64,000 nucleotides of DNA. It comes from Macrocystis pyrifera. Its lineage: Eukaryota; Sar; Phaeophyceae; Laminariales; Laminariaceae. Under the pieces are notes generated by a model. That model saw only the letters and a program-made list of their open reading frames with translations. It made no database searches and was not told the DNA's origin. Where the stretch lies: positions 2,077,756 to 2,141,755 of the forward strand of contig JASSKH010000020.1 of NCBI GenBank assembly GCA_031763025.1, written 5' to 3'. The first letter of the stretch is position 1, and every line of letters begins with the position of its first letter. Of the stretch, positions 13,081-23,351 are shown one piece after another. The position numbers and the translations under genes are program-made.

Positions 13081-13150
13081 GTCATGCATCGCCGTATACT
13101 CCTACTGCGACCATTAACTGTCGCACCCCTACAATGCTGGGACCGGGGGT
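13081..13150 (-). mobile_element. PolyC-SINE fragment, diverged
   Basis: The minus strand retains the CCCAGCATTGTAGGGGTGCGA and catgac-like tail pieces of the family in the correct order. It is heavily diverged and lacks a C-run. Confidence 0.4.
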
Positions 13151-13294
13151 AAGAACCTTTGTAACGTTTAGTACGTTCGCTTCATATTTGCTTGTGACCT
13201 TTTCTCGGAAAATCCCCAAGCTGGTTTTCTTGTATTAATAGAGTTGGAAGGATTAGTTTTTCAAGCTTATTTTCTCAACAACCGAGATATTACA

Positions 13295-13475
13295 AAAAAA
13301 ATGCCGAGCGACCAGTCTACTACGAAAAACTCTTGGCGACGTCTTCCCCAAAGTCGTTACGTACTTTCGTCGTGTGAGCCCCCCTTTCTTTTGGTGGAAA
13401 GTCGGCTCTGAATGTCATCCCAGGAGTACTCAATTATGTTGTGTCATCACCCGTGTGATAAGGTTATCACCCGTC
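13295..13475 (+). mobile_element. Divergent copy of the 230-bp TIR MITE
   Basis: The internal order CGAGCGA, TCTTCCCCAAAGTCGTTACG, TTTCGTCGTGTG, TTTTGGTGGAAA and a final TATCACCCGTGTGATAAGGT block parallels the better copy at 26031-26263. The left terminus is unclear. Confidence 0.4.
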
Positions 13476-13944
13476 CGTGCGGTGCGGTGCGGCAGCAAAC
13501 AACGATACAATAGTCGAAACGCTCTTTACACACGTATAGCTCGAGGTGTGGACGGACGTTCATCATGCTTGTGGCGAAGGCCTGGCTATACATAGCAGAA
13601 TGAACCTGTATGTCGAAACGCTGTTTGTTGTTTGCTCGGCGTGTGGGGGCGATCAACATGTTACCCTACAGTACTTGTATATATTTTGTGCATAGCGGGA
13701 AGAACTTGCGAAAACGAAAGCCAGCTGAACTGTTGGCCTGTATTAACATACGACACCTCTTGGCAACATCGAGGCAACGACACACGCCGTGAACTCCTGC
13801 CTATAATAGAACCACGAAATGTGTCGAAATACGGCAGTACGTACGTGGTAGATGTACGTGGGGACGGTCATTGTCCCACCTCTCCGACAGATCGCGGCCT
13901 ACTGTATATCATATTTGTAGATCCTAAGCTGTCATTCTGATATT

Positions 13945-14120
13945 ATTGCTCAGGATCTGTACAGTACAGTCCCAACCCAGGAAACATGTGTCATACGTCA
14001 TGCAGATGATGCAGCTCCCCCTCGGCAACATGAGCTAGATCATACAGATCATGTATATGTCTATCTTCCCTGAAAGATCTAGATCAAGTGGGGATTGATG
14101 ATCTGTGTCCGAGGTATGCA
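13945..14120 (+). repeat. GATC-rich dispersed repeat
   Basis: Hallmarks are ATGAGCTAGATCATACAGATCAT, split here as GAGCTAGATC and ATACAGATCATG, plus GAAAGATCTAGATCA and GATCTGTGTCCGAGG. The same order recurs at 24795, 45785 and elsewhere. Confidence 0.6.
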
Positions 14121-15159
14121 GTGCTTTATCCTATGCACGAAGCAGCACACGGGAAGAAGTTTCACCCAATTTGCTTGTAGACCGAATACAAGTTGAGCTG
14201 TTGAGCTGATCTGATGTGTGGCGCACACGTACCTGGTACCTGGCAACAACTACCTGGCGATACTCTCCTGACAATTGACGTGACACTATACATACCATCA
14301 CCGTAAAGAGTAGTGGCACAAGGACAACAAGAAAGCCGTACGAACGTTCTAGGGTATGTATGATGACTCATTCCACAACAAAAGAGGATCGTCGTGCTGA
14401 GCAGAATTCTGCGCTCGCTTGTGTTGACCACAGAGACGCCATTATTGTACGTACCTGGTACGTACGGTACTACGGTACATATGCAGGAAGGCGGGTGCTG
14501 CGGTTTGACCGGTTTGACGCTGTGACTGACTGGTTTGACCGATGAGCGCAACGGTAGGGGGTACGTAGCACATTTCGGAACATCCACCTCACCCAAAAAC
14601 TGTTGTTCAAGTGAAAAAAAAAAACAGAATCGTCAAGTTTAACCCGATGAAAATCTAATCCCATGGCGTAGGCAAAAACAAAACAAGTCACCACGTCGTA
14701 GAGTATGGATGAACGTGATGCCCAACCACGTTTGGGTGTGTAACCTTTTCAGGTGACAAGCCCCGTCGGTCCGAAATACTTCAGCCAAAAACTGCAATGA
14801 AAAATGTCACCCCCCGCCGTAGGAGCACGGGTTCCCTCTACTACTAGGGCTACTACTAACCGGCATCTTAAGGCTCAAAACGAGGCCTTAACTCGCCAAA
14901 AAATAAAACGCTTCCCCAGCTGTGAAAAAGAACGGCCTCCCCGCTGTGCTTGACGCCACACACGGATAGCCAAACACATGACCAAAAACATTTAGCGTGG
15001 GTGAATGGTGAGTGGCAAAAAAATACGGGCTACTCACTGTTATCGTAGGCAATCCTCCCTGTTTGACACGTTCAGGACTGACTGCATTCCCGTTGTCCGT
15101 ACTAAACACTTTGAATTAATTGGAGTAATATTCAGGTACAAGTACAGTAGTGCACTACT

Positions 15160-15490
15160 AAAGGGGTTCAGAGGTGAATCCTACTACTAACAGTGAACCC
15201 TGCTACTAAAACCTACAGTTAGGTCCATCACAGGCAAGGCAATCCTCCTACAGGTAGTGAAACTCTTTTGATAGTGAACGTTCCTGCGCACTATTAATAA
15301 ACGGTGAACTATATGCTAGATGAACACTACAGATAGGTCCAGTTTACTAGCTAGGCCAACCTCTTACAAAAATTATGAATCCTCCTAACAGTGAATCATG
15401 CTGATGAATCCTACAGACGAACCCCTGACAAGCGAAGCAACTCCAGATCTACATAACGAACCCTGCTACAAAGACGTAAACCCTCCGCGC
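15160..15490 (+). repeat. Degenerate short tandem repeat
   Basis: Loosely repeated words such as GTGAATCCTACTACTAACA, GTGAACCCTGCTACTA and AGGTCCA recur at irregular spacing. No coding signal was seen. Confidence 0.4.
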
Positions 15491-15559
15491 AGTTTTGTCT
15501 TCCTATAGACAGGTTTATCGCCTCCCACAACTAGAACAAACATGCCGGTACGTACGGCG

Positions 15560-15790
15560 ACAGGGCGGCCCGCGCCCGGACATGCAAATGCATCAACCGG
15601 GTACGCTGCGTCGAAACATCGACATTTCTAGTCGGACGTCAAGAGAAAGGGTACACCTTATCGAAAATAGAACCGACGGTACACGCCCGGACGTGCAAGC
15701 ACGCCAACCAGGCACGCTGCGCTGAAACATCGACACTCCTATTCAGACTTGAAGGGAAAGAGTACACATTGTCGAAAACGGAAAACCGAC
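15560..15790 (+). repeat. Tandem duplication, about 114-bp unit x2
   Basis: CGCCCGGACATGCAA... at 15572 and CGCCCGGACGTGCAA... at 15685 begin two diverged units, each followed by GAAACATCGACA and an AAAGRGTACAC segment. Confidence 0.7.
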
Positions 15791-15963
15791 GATACAGCAG
15801 GCAGGAAGCACCGATATCCGTCGTTAGCAGGTGGGGGGATGTAAACGTCCCATGCATATGTCCCAGCCACAATGAAAGACGCGGTCTCGAACGCAGGCAC
15901 GCGCGGAGCATGATACTACCGCTACTATCAGTCGTACTTCTGCGCCCCCGCCGCCACTCATTC

Positions 15964-16192
15964 AATGCAAGAAAGTCCGCCTCACACACATGCTCATTTT
16001 TTTTAGTAGGGTGCGACACACCGTTCACGCGACTCACCCAACACCTCACGGTGCTTGGTCCTCAAAGCAAACAGTGTCTACCTGGTCAGTGAAAACCGGA
16101 CGTTCTTCGTCCCGGCGTTGTAGGGATGCAAGGGTCTATGGTCATACGACTACGGCCATGCATGACAATGAGTACACTCCCCCCCCTCCCCC
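15964..16192 (+). mobile_element. PolyC-SINE copy, 5'-truncated
   Basis: The copy starts at the GCAAGAAAGTCCGCC segment, continues through ACCTCACGGTGC and GAAAACCGGACGTTC, and ends in GCCATGCATGACAATGAGTA followed by a C-rich tail interrupted by T. Confidence 0.8.
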
Positions 16193-16929
16193 TATAGACG
16201 GTAGACGGTCGACAACACACCGCACCTGCTATGGTCTTAGTTGCTACTCACCGGCGTCCCAAAACAAGGGCAACGACGCGTGCTGTAAGGACCGATCACC
16301 ACGCAACGCCTTTGCCGGCAGAGGGCGCACCCGATGAGAAAATCAAAAGAGCTCGTCCCGACCGCAACCACTCTGATGTACGACCGCTACTGGGTCTCGA
16401 CTGACGACGCCAAGGGTCGTTTCTCGACAGCGCTCGTGTAGCTAACAACGATCACGCAAGGCGATGACGGTGCCCTCCTTCTGAGGCTTCGCGCCTTCTT
16501 GTGCCTGGGGACATACCGTAACGACCCTTTAACTAACTGTTGGTTAACCTAGGTAACCTAGCCAACCCAGCAAGACAGGGATATTTAGCGAACAAGGAAA
16601 CTAGACTCTGACATAATTGTGATTATGTGTAATGTTGGAAGATCGACAACAACACCTAGGGCGACCCGTACCCTCCCGTCTCTCCCTCGCGTTTGCATGT
16701 CGCAAAGGTAGCTATACGTAAGCCTAGACTGCATCGCCAGCGTCGCGGGAAAAAAAGAAAAATAAAGAAATCCCCCCCTCGCCTCCTTCCCTCTACGTCA
16801 CAACGACCCCAACTTAACGCCAACTTAAATAAGGAGGGGATCACCGACCACTGTCTCCTCGTCAATAATCATTTTCCCTGCTTTGCAGCCACATACTGGA
16901 AGCAATCAAAGAAGCGCTTGTTCTGCCAA
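16193..16929. other. Unassigned stretch
   Basis: No exon, RNA gene or repeat was recognised. Confidence 0.4.
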
Positions 16930-17330
16930 AAGATCGAGTAAAAAGATCGGCCGTACCACAAACATCTCGTTGTGTCGCAACCAGTGTGAATATTAAAATC
17001 GGCTTACAGACGTAACCCACATCATGTCCCAAGGCAGTGTAACTGACGAATTCGACCAAAACAATTCAACCGCCCTCTTAAGTCACCAAACAATGATCGG
17101 CAAAATCGGCGAAAACCCCCCATCTTACGACACAAGCAGTGTACGCGACAACCAAATCGGCCAATCAACGCACATCTTATTTTGTCGCAAGCAGTCTGAA
17201 CGATAAAATCGGTAAAACACCGATACCCCAGGTTATGTCACAAGCAGCGTGAATGACGAAATTAGCCAATTACTATACCCCACCTTACGCCACAAGCAGT
17301 GCGAGCGAAAACTGAATCGGCCACAAAGAA
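16930..17330 (+). repeat. Minisatellite, about 65-70 bp unit, roughly six copies
   Basis: The core is TGTCGCAAGCAGTGTGAACG followed by an AAAATCGGCC segment. Copies start near 16973, 17027, 17130, 17188, 17236 and 17288. Divergence between units is high. Confidence 0.65.
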
Positions 17331-17754
17331 GAACAAAAAACGCTCGTCATTTTTCAGCGCCACAAAGAAACAGTGGCGAGCGAAAAAACATGACAAGAAA
17401 AAATCAGCGCCAAACACGATGATAACGAAACCAACTAAACCTGAAACCTCTGCACAACAAACAGCAATGGTTTGGGACACACACAGGCACACTACAGTAC
17501 AGGACACGCCTCATCTAAGTTAACAGGCAAACACTACGAGAATCCAGGGTTGCATCAAACAGAGAAAAAAAAAACACAGAGCCGCTACATCGAAGCCAGT
17601 TTGGATCGAACCTACCCTGTCCAAAAAAGACAATCCAGCCTGGGCCCAGTAATTGGGCTTCCTATTCAATACCAGTACTGAAAAGAGGGGTCAGGAAACA
17701 CGGACGAGTTTGAAGCCTCCACGTCGGAGACCCTATTTGACCCCACGGACTACA

Positions 17755-18055
17755 CCAGCCCACCCCCTTCCTGTGCTCATCTGCAGGATGAACTACTCTC
17801 GGGGCGCCAACACAATATCAGCCCACCCCTCCCCGAGCCATCTTGCAGGACGCACCACTCGCCGAGCCTCCACATAACATCTGCCCACCCCCTCCTTGTG
17901 CTCTCCTCCAGGGAGGGCCTTTCGCGGGGGCGCCTATGCAACTTCACCCAACCCCTCTCTGTCTTCTCCTGCCGAACGGAGCACTCGCGGCGGGCCCACA
18001 TAAACATGAGTCGACCCCTCCCTCCGCGTGCTCCTCTCCTGCCAGATGAACTACC
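17755..18055 (+). repeat. Minisatellite, 62-64 bp unit, five copies
   Basis: Units starting with CCCACCCCTCC-like sequence occur near 17759, 17822, 17884, 17948 and 18012. Each includes a TGCTCTCCTGCAG-like word and an ACTCGCGGGGC segment. ORFs across it are a consequence of the repeat. Confidence 0.7.
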
Positions 18056-18435
18056 AACACCACCCGTACCAGCACCTGCCATATAGTCGCAGTACGACTA
18101 CTCAGGGAGACAAAAGTGCACAGGTACTAGAACGGCTACCGAAGAGCACAACATGTTGCAGGCCACCTTTTGCCGGGTTCAAGCGAGAGTCTATGGAGCT
18201 CAGGCCCATCGCCAGCGCCTCTGCCGCACAGCTACATTTCACAGGCTTCTTGTACCTGATTTTACGCACCGGCACACAGGACGACTCCACAAAGCATTGC
18301 CAGCCGCTGGGTACAGCAAAAAGAAAAAGCAAAAAAGCGGTGCAGGCACTGCATATATATCATGGTGCGTCCATGTCGGACACCCCTTCTGCCATGGAGG
18401 CACTCCAGCTGCTCAACATGCCCCTCCTCTTCCTC

Positions 18436-18497
18436 GTACGACTACGGCCATGCATGACAATGAGTACACCGCCCCCCTCGCCTACCCCCCCCCCCCC
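18436..18497 (+). mobile_element. PolyC-SINE 3' tail fragment
   Basis: Only the last 40 nt of the family (CGTACGACTACGGCCATGCA, then GACAATGAGTACAC) are present, followed by a C-rich run. This is a severe 5' truncation. Confidence 0.7.
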
Positions 18498-18723
18498 GCC
18501 GCCCCGCCCCGCCCCCTCGCCCCTCTCCACCACAAGGAGGAGCCTGGAATCTGGGTCGTCGTATTTTATCTGTCCTCGCGTTTCCTCCGCTACAGGGTTA
18601 ACGAACCCCTTCTCCTAAGAACGCGCCCACGTGTTTGGAAAAACAAAATGGACTTGGCAAATTGACTGGGGCGAGTAAAAAAAGGGGGGGAGTTCCGTAG
18701 GACGCTGTCTGGGGTTAGTGAGC

Positions 18724-18857
18724 TCAGGGCACCACGGCCGCAAGCCCGATAGTCGCCACCGTCGCGACGACGATCCTGAAGGAGGCGGCGCTGGACAGCA
18801 GACCGCTCGCTGAGTCGACCTCGTTCGCCCCCACGTCCTCGGGGTCTTCCTCTGCAT
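18724..18857 (-). CDS. LNR gene exon 3 (hydrophobic C-terminus)
   Basis: The acceptor is TTGCCACAG. Two nucleotides complete an Asp codon, then 43 codons and TGA. The reading is acidic first (EEDPEDVGANEVD), then small residues (SASGLLSS) and a hydrophobic end, the order expected of a GPI signal. The exact frame closure over three exons is the best evidence that the model is right. Confidence 0.75.
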
Positions 18858-21800
18858 CTGTGGCAACGTTTCAAACAAAATTCACCCGATTAGCGCCTTT
18901 GGGACCCCCAGAGAGCAACCATGGCATGAGCAATGGTTGATGATTTCGGCGTTGCCAATCGTGTAGTAGCAGCGCGAGCAGCCTAGTAGCACGGCTTAGG
19001 ATCTCGTTCCGCCCGTACCACTGGACTCCTTGCATTCAACCATTGTACATCGGCCACCAGTTTGTATCACCCCCTCCCCCCCCCTGGACATCCAGGGTAC
19101 CGTTTATTTATTTATTTATTTTGGCGGTTGCCCACAGCTGGTCGTCTAGTTAGATCATTTGTGCGAAGTAAAGAACCTTTACTCTGCACAAGAGAATTGA
19201 TCGTATCACGTAGTGTTCAAGGTACGGCACCCAAGAGGCAGTTACATAGTACTCCCATTGCTGTCTCTGGAAGTGGCCACACCGGAAATTAAACTAACTC
19301 GTTGAATCTGTCCTCCATATGCAAGTCCGCCTCACAAGCGGTTCTTAGTAGGATGCAGCTCACCCTTCATGAGACTCGCCGGACACCTCACGGCGCGTCG
19401 CGCTTGGTGCAAGCAATGTCTGCCTGGTCGGTGAAAACCCGACATGCTCCGTCCCGGCATTGTAGGGATGCGAGGGTCTATGGTCATACGACTACGGCCA
19501 TGCATGAGATCGAGTACATCTCTCCTATCGAGTACACCCCCCCCCCCCCCACCGATCACGCAGTTGCCGTTGTTGCTGAAAGCGTCACTTTTTTTTGTTT
19601 CGCCGTCGTGTTTCCCCCCTCGAGTCCCAACCCAAAGAGGGTTTTTGCGTTTGTTTGGCTTGTTTGCACAACTTTGGATAGGGGACGATATGCTGCTGCA
19701 GACCATATCGTCCGTTATGTTATGTTATGTACGAGATATGTGCAGCCCATAACCAACCCTTGAAAGCATGTCTTACAAGTAGCTCCTGCAGGCGATCCGG
19801 CTCTCACCCGGCAACACGAGCTACACATAGATCACACAGATCATACAGATCATGCAGCTCATACAGATCATGCAGCTCATACAGATCATATAGACCAGGG
19901 CTGTATCTGCCCCGGAAGATCTAGATCGTGGGGCAAGAATCGACGATCTGTTCTGAGATGTGCAAAGTTGGTAATTGTGGCAGGTGGCGTTGGGCGTCAT
20001 CTTCAAGGTCTTCCCCCCTGACACCCGCTGCAAGGTTGCACCCATCGAACAGGGACACAATCCAGATCATCTGAATGAGCCCCACCTCGCAAAGCCGTCG
20101 TTAGGCTTTGTGCAGCACTTGTGAGACACTGATCCAGTCCACGAAATATGTGCTACTGTAGAGATCATGCCGCTCTAGGGGTTTCCACCCGGCAACATCA
20201 TGAGCTACTCTAGGTCATAAACATCAGTATCATATCTGATAAAAAATATCGAGGGCTCTTCATGGGTCTGCACCCCAACCCACCCTTCGGGTCGTGAAAT
20301 TTTCGAAATCTCAAGGGTTCGGGTCGGGTCAGGAACGTTTTAAAACTCTCACGGATCGGGTCCGGTTACCCTTGCCCGACCCGTAACCCGACCCGACCCG
20401 ACCCAACCCGACCCGCGAGGTCCACGGCTCTTCATGGCTCTTGACCCAAACCCGCGGGTCGGGTCAGGAAGTTTTTGAAATCTCACGGATCGGGTCGAGT
20501 TACCCTTGCCCGACCCGTAACCCGACCCGACCCAACCCGACCCGCGAGGTTCGATCCGGCCCGTGAACAGCCCTGGAAACATCTGAACAAATAAGTGGAT
20601 CTAGCTCGGTGGGGAACTATCCGACGGGTGCAAGTCATTGAAAACCCCCGCTCGCGCGCTCAGACGGGACGTTACGTACAAGTCTCACCAGTTGCGGCGT
20701 CATCGTCGTTTACAACCAGGGTGCCGCCGTCACCGTCATCGTCGTCGACGCAACTGGCGTCGGGGTCGATGCAGTTGAAGTTGCCGCCGCAGTTGTTGTC
20801 TGAGCTCACACAGGTGCAGAAGCAGCAGTCGCCTCCGTCGAAGCCTTGCGACAAACAAAACACCGAAGCGGTAAAAAAAAAAACGGCAATACATTCGGAT
20901 AAACGAGAACTTAAGAGATTCGGGTGTCATAGCTGGAGATACCGACATTCAGAGAACAAGATACTGCGCGTAAAGAGATTCAGAGATTTTGTGGCAGTCA
21001 GATAGTTGGGAGACTGGAGACTCCAGCTATTTGAATATTTGGACATGGAAACAATTGGAGATCTAGAGGTTTAGACACGAAGAGGTCGAAGACTGTAGAG
21101 ATGCCGCCGCACGGCAACTCTAGAGCTCTAAACGATGCCGCCGGAGCAGACACAGGCACCACCGTGACAATCTTATACTCTAGAGCTCAAAATGATGCTG
21201 AACGAGCAGACACAGACGCTAGCGATACAGTCTGAAACTCTAGAGCTCTGAAAGTGGTGTTGTCGGAGCAGACACAGGCGCTAGCGTAGCAGCCTTACAC
21301 CCTAGAGCTCTAAATGATGCTGTCAGAGCACCACCCACAGATCTAGCGCAACAGTCGCTCCCTTCGTAGCCTCGCGAAAAAACAGCAAGACAAGAGCAAG
21401 GCAAGAGCAGCGACAGAGGCGTGCCGTGACGATAGGGGTAAAACACCTCTCAGTCCAAAAAAATCTGACAGGCGCCTTTTAGGACTGTTAAGACTGCGGG
21501 CCCCGTTTTGGGGACAAACTCCTTAAAAAATTGCGCGGTTTGTGCCCAAAACGTGACTGCAGACCTAAAAGAGACATAGCTAATATCGTTAGGATATCAT
21601 TATTTCTGCCCTCCCAATTTCGGGCTGACCGGGCTCCTCGACCCTTTTCAGTACTGCGGTCCTGTTTTGGAAACAAAACTTGTTGAAAAAATGAGTGATT
21701 TCGTCCCCCAAAACTGGACCGCATTTCGTAGAAGGGGCTGACCGGATATCGTTAGGATACCACTATTTCCGCCCTGAAAAAAATCGACTGGCGGAGCTCT

Positions 21801-23351
21801 TCGACCCTATTTGGACCTCAAGAGTCCCGTTTCGGGGACAAACTACTTGCAAATTTGAGTGATTTGTGCCAAAAACAGGACTGCAGACTGCAGTCCTACA
21901 GGGGTTGTTTTAATATCGTTAAAAACCCCAATAATTCTGCCCTCAACATAGTTCTGACTGGCGGAGCTCCTTGACCGTTTCAGGACTGCGGTCCCGTTTT
22001 GGGACACAACATCACTTACCCTGTAGATTTTGAGTGGCTTGTGCCGAAAACAGGCCTGTGGTCCAAAAACGGTTATAACCCAATATCGTTCGAATGTTCA
22101 TCGCTGATCGGTGTTTCCAAACAGTTTTTTTTTGTGATATACCTTCTTTGATTTTGGGACTGTCCGCTGGGTTGCACTTTTAGCTTTTCTCCAAAATCAG
22201 CTCTTGGGGTGAGTTATACAGCTCCTCCTATAGATAGATAGATAGATAGATAGATATAGATATGTATATTCAGACATTTGCGGTCGCTGCCCCTACTATC
22301 CTCTCGACATTTTCGGTCGCTATGTACCCCTACCGAGTCGGACATTTTCGGTTGCTCCCCCTACCGGGGCACGCCTCTTGAACACTTTGGTTGTTCATTT
22401 TTTTAGGAGCGGTGAGCCAGTCCGAATGGTTTCTGGGGCTAAAAATACCCCGCTTAGGGCCAAAACGCCCCCCCCCCCCCCCCCCCCCCCCCCCAGACGT
22501 TGACATGCACGTGCAGGAAAAGCACGCACAAAGGTGCCCCAAAGTCCGCCCCACACAATCAGCTCTTAGTCGCATGGAGCCCACCCACTCATGCGACTCG
22601 CCGAGCAACTCACAGCGCTTCTTGCTTTGGTGCAAGCAACGCCTGCCTGCCTGCCTGCCTGTCTGCCTGGTCGATTAAAATCCGACGGGCTCCATCCCTC
22701 CATTCTAGGGATGCGAGGATCTTATGGTTTTACTCCTACGGGCATCATTAGACCACGGCCATACAGATGCATGAGCACAGGGGGCTTAAAAACACCAGGG
22801 CTCGCGGGTCCGGGTCGGGTCAGGAAGTTTCCAAACTCTCCCCGGTCGTAGAGTCGGGTCGCGTCGGGTCAGGAAGTTTCCAAACTCTCTCCGGTCGTAG
22901 AGTCGGGTCGCGTCGGGTCAGGAGATTTTCTCGCACGGGTGGACGCGACCCGACCCGACCCAACCTGACTTGACCTTACCCGCGAGGTTTGACGCGACTC
23001 GTGAACAGCTCTGAACCTCTCCCCCCCCCCTCCCCGATATGGCCATGGCCTCTCACCGCAAACCTCCGAATTGTTTTCGTCGTCGCACTGACTATCCCCC
23101 ACGAACTCGGTGTTGCAGTCCAAGGACCCCCCGCCGGGTTCGTCGTCATCCGTCGTCGTCGCATCCGCGGTAGAGGAGGCCGAAGGGGCAGGAGTGGCGC
23201 TCGTGCCCGAAGCCGTGGGGGAGGGAGAGGGGCTCGCGGGCGACGTTGTTTGCGCGGCGGCGAGGTCGCAGCGAAGAAGGAGCGCAACGGTCACCGCAAC
23301 GGCTATAACCGCGTACCTGGGGGAAAAGCAGAAGCGTCGCACCATCACCAT
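18724..23351 (-). CDS. Secreted LNR-like (Notch-repeat-type) protein, complete 3-exon gene
   Basis: Three exons (23351-23057, 20844-20689, 18857-18724) join with GT-AG borders, both in phase 1, to a 194-residue protein. Residues 7-34 are a hydrophobic signal peptide ending in LAAAQ; 36-60 are a Ser/Pro/Thr/Ala-rich linker; 65-71 are acidic. A Cys module follows (CNTEFVGD..CDDENN...CG|FDGGDCC), then further Cys pairs and a CIDPDASC/acidic segment. The last 20 residues are hydrophobic and end in VVP before the stop, resembling a GPI-attachment tail. In LNR modules DGGDC-type acidic residues bind calcium; one canonical Cys is replaced by Asn here. An extracellular or wall location is inferred and the function is unknown. 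The introns hold MITEs, a SINE and GGGTCGGGT repeats. Confidence 0.8.
19086..19550 (+). mobile_element. PolyC-SINE copy, near full length, in LNR intron 2
   Basis: It runs from CCAGGGTACCG to a 15-nt C tail. It includes the internal hairpin GTGCGAAGTAAAG/CTTTACTCTGCAC (19161-19189), the GCAAGTCCGCCTCACAAGCG box and the conserved 3' tail. The tail ATCGAGTAC is duplicated, as also in the copy at 56587. It lies antisense to the host gene. Confidence 0.85.
19735..19960 (+). repeat. GATC-rich dispersed repeat
   Basis: CACCCGGCAACACGAGCTAC is followed by repeated CATACAGATCATGCAGCT units and GGAAGATCTAGATCG. It lies in LNR intron 2. Confidence 0.6.
20095..20230 (+). repeat. GATC-rich dispersed repeat, diverged
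   Basis: It shares CCACCCGGCAACATCATGAG and the AGGTCATA segment with the family, but lacks the AGATCTAGATC end. Confidence 0.45.
20258..20576. repeat. GGGTCGGGT palindromic repeat, two tandem copies
   Basis: Each copy has GGGTCGGGTCAGGAA, a TCTCACGGATCGGGTC centre, and then CCCGACCCGACCC on the other arm, ending CGCGAGGT. Copies are about 20258-20420 and 20430-20576. The arms are inverted, so the unit can fold back. Confidence 0.75.
20689..20844 (-). CDS. LNR gene exon 2 (second half of LNR, acidic linker)
   Basis: The acceptor is GTCGCAAG and the donor is ACTG|GTGAGA. The exon is 156 nt, phase 1 at both ends. It reads FDGGDCCFCTCVSSDNNC, then a CIDPDASC segment and a run of Asp. It completes the LNR begun by exon 1. 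Confidence 0.82.
21119..21370 (-). pseudogene. Degenerate copy of LNR exon 2 and its 60-bp tandem amplification
   Basis: On the minus strand CGCGAG|GCTACGAAGGGAGCGACTG parallels the start of exon 2 and reads GYEGSDCC. It is followed by four units of 60, 60, 60 and 62 bp, with TAGAGCTC at 21121, 21181, 21241 and 21303. Each unit carries CGCCTGTGTCTGCTCCGACA, similar to the exon-2 core CACCTGTGTGAGCTCAGACA. In-frame TAG codons show it is not coding now. It lies in LNR intron 1. Confidence 0.55.
21470..22115 (+). repeat. Tandem array derived from the 85-bp palindromic MITE, four units of 160-167 bp
   Basis: The GTCCCGTTTTGGGGAC-type palindrome recurs with its centre starts at about 21501, 21661, 21826 and 21993. 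Between palindromes is a shared spacer with AATATCGTTAGGATA and CTGGCGGAGCTCCT. The dispersed single MITE copies lack this spacer. Confidence 0.75.
22230..22262 (+). repeat. GATA microsatellite
   Basis: A short run of ATAG/GATA units (TAGATAGATAGATAGATA). Confidence 0.9.
22468..22494 (+). repeat. Poly(C) tract, 27 nt
   Basis: The C-run is preceded by GGGCCAAAACG and no SINE tail was recognised directly upstream. A diverged SINE copy starts 60 nt downstream. Confidence 0.85.
22553..22785 (+). mobile_element. PolyC-SINE copy, old and diverged
   Basis: The order AAGTCCGCC, TCTTAGTCGCATGGAGC, GCGACTCGCCGAGC, TTGGTGCAAGCAACG, GGGATGCGAGGATC and CACGGCCAT is kept, but there is no C tail. A GCCTGCCT microsatellite has grown inside. 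It lies in LNR intron 1. Confidence 0.65.
22786..23018. repeat. GGGTCGGGT palindromic repeat
   Basis: GGGTCGGGTCAGGAAGTTT occurs repeatedly (two full forward units plus a third start), followed by the complementary CGACCCGACCCGACCC arm and CGCGAGGTTTGACG. It abuts LNR exon 1 and extends its spurious ORF. Confidence 0.75.
23057..23351 (-). CDS. LNR gene exon 1 (start, signal peptide, first half of LNR)
   Basis: The exon has 98 codons plus one nucleotide, starting at the first ATG (MVMVRRFC). The donor is TGCG|GTGAGA. The same frame continues open for about 60 codons, but that extension is intron made of GGGTCGGGT repeat and should not be annotated as protein. Confidence 0.8.

Noticed and set aside
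22869-23056. C-terminal extension of the 160-codon LNR ORF
   Set aside because: The donor GTGAGA and the GGGTCGGGT repeat show this part is intron.
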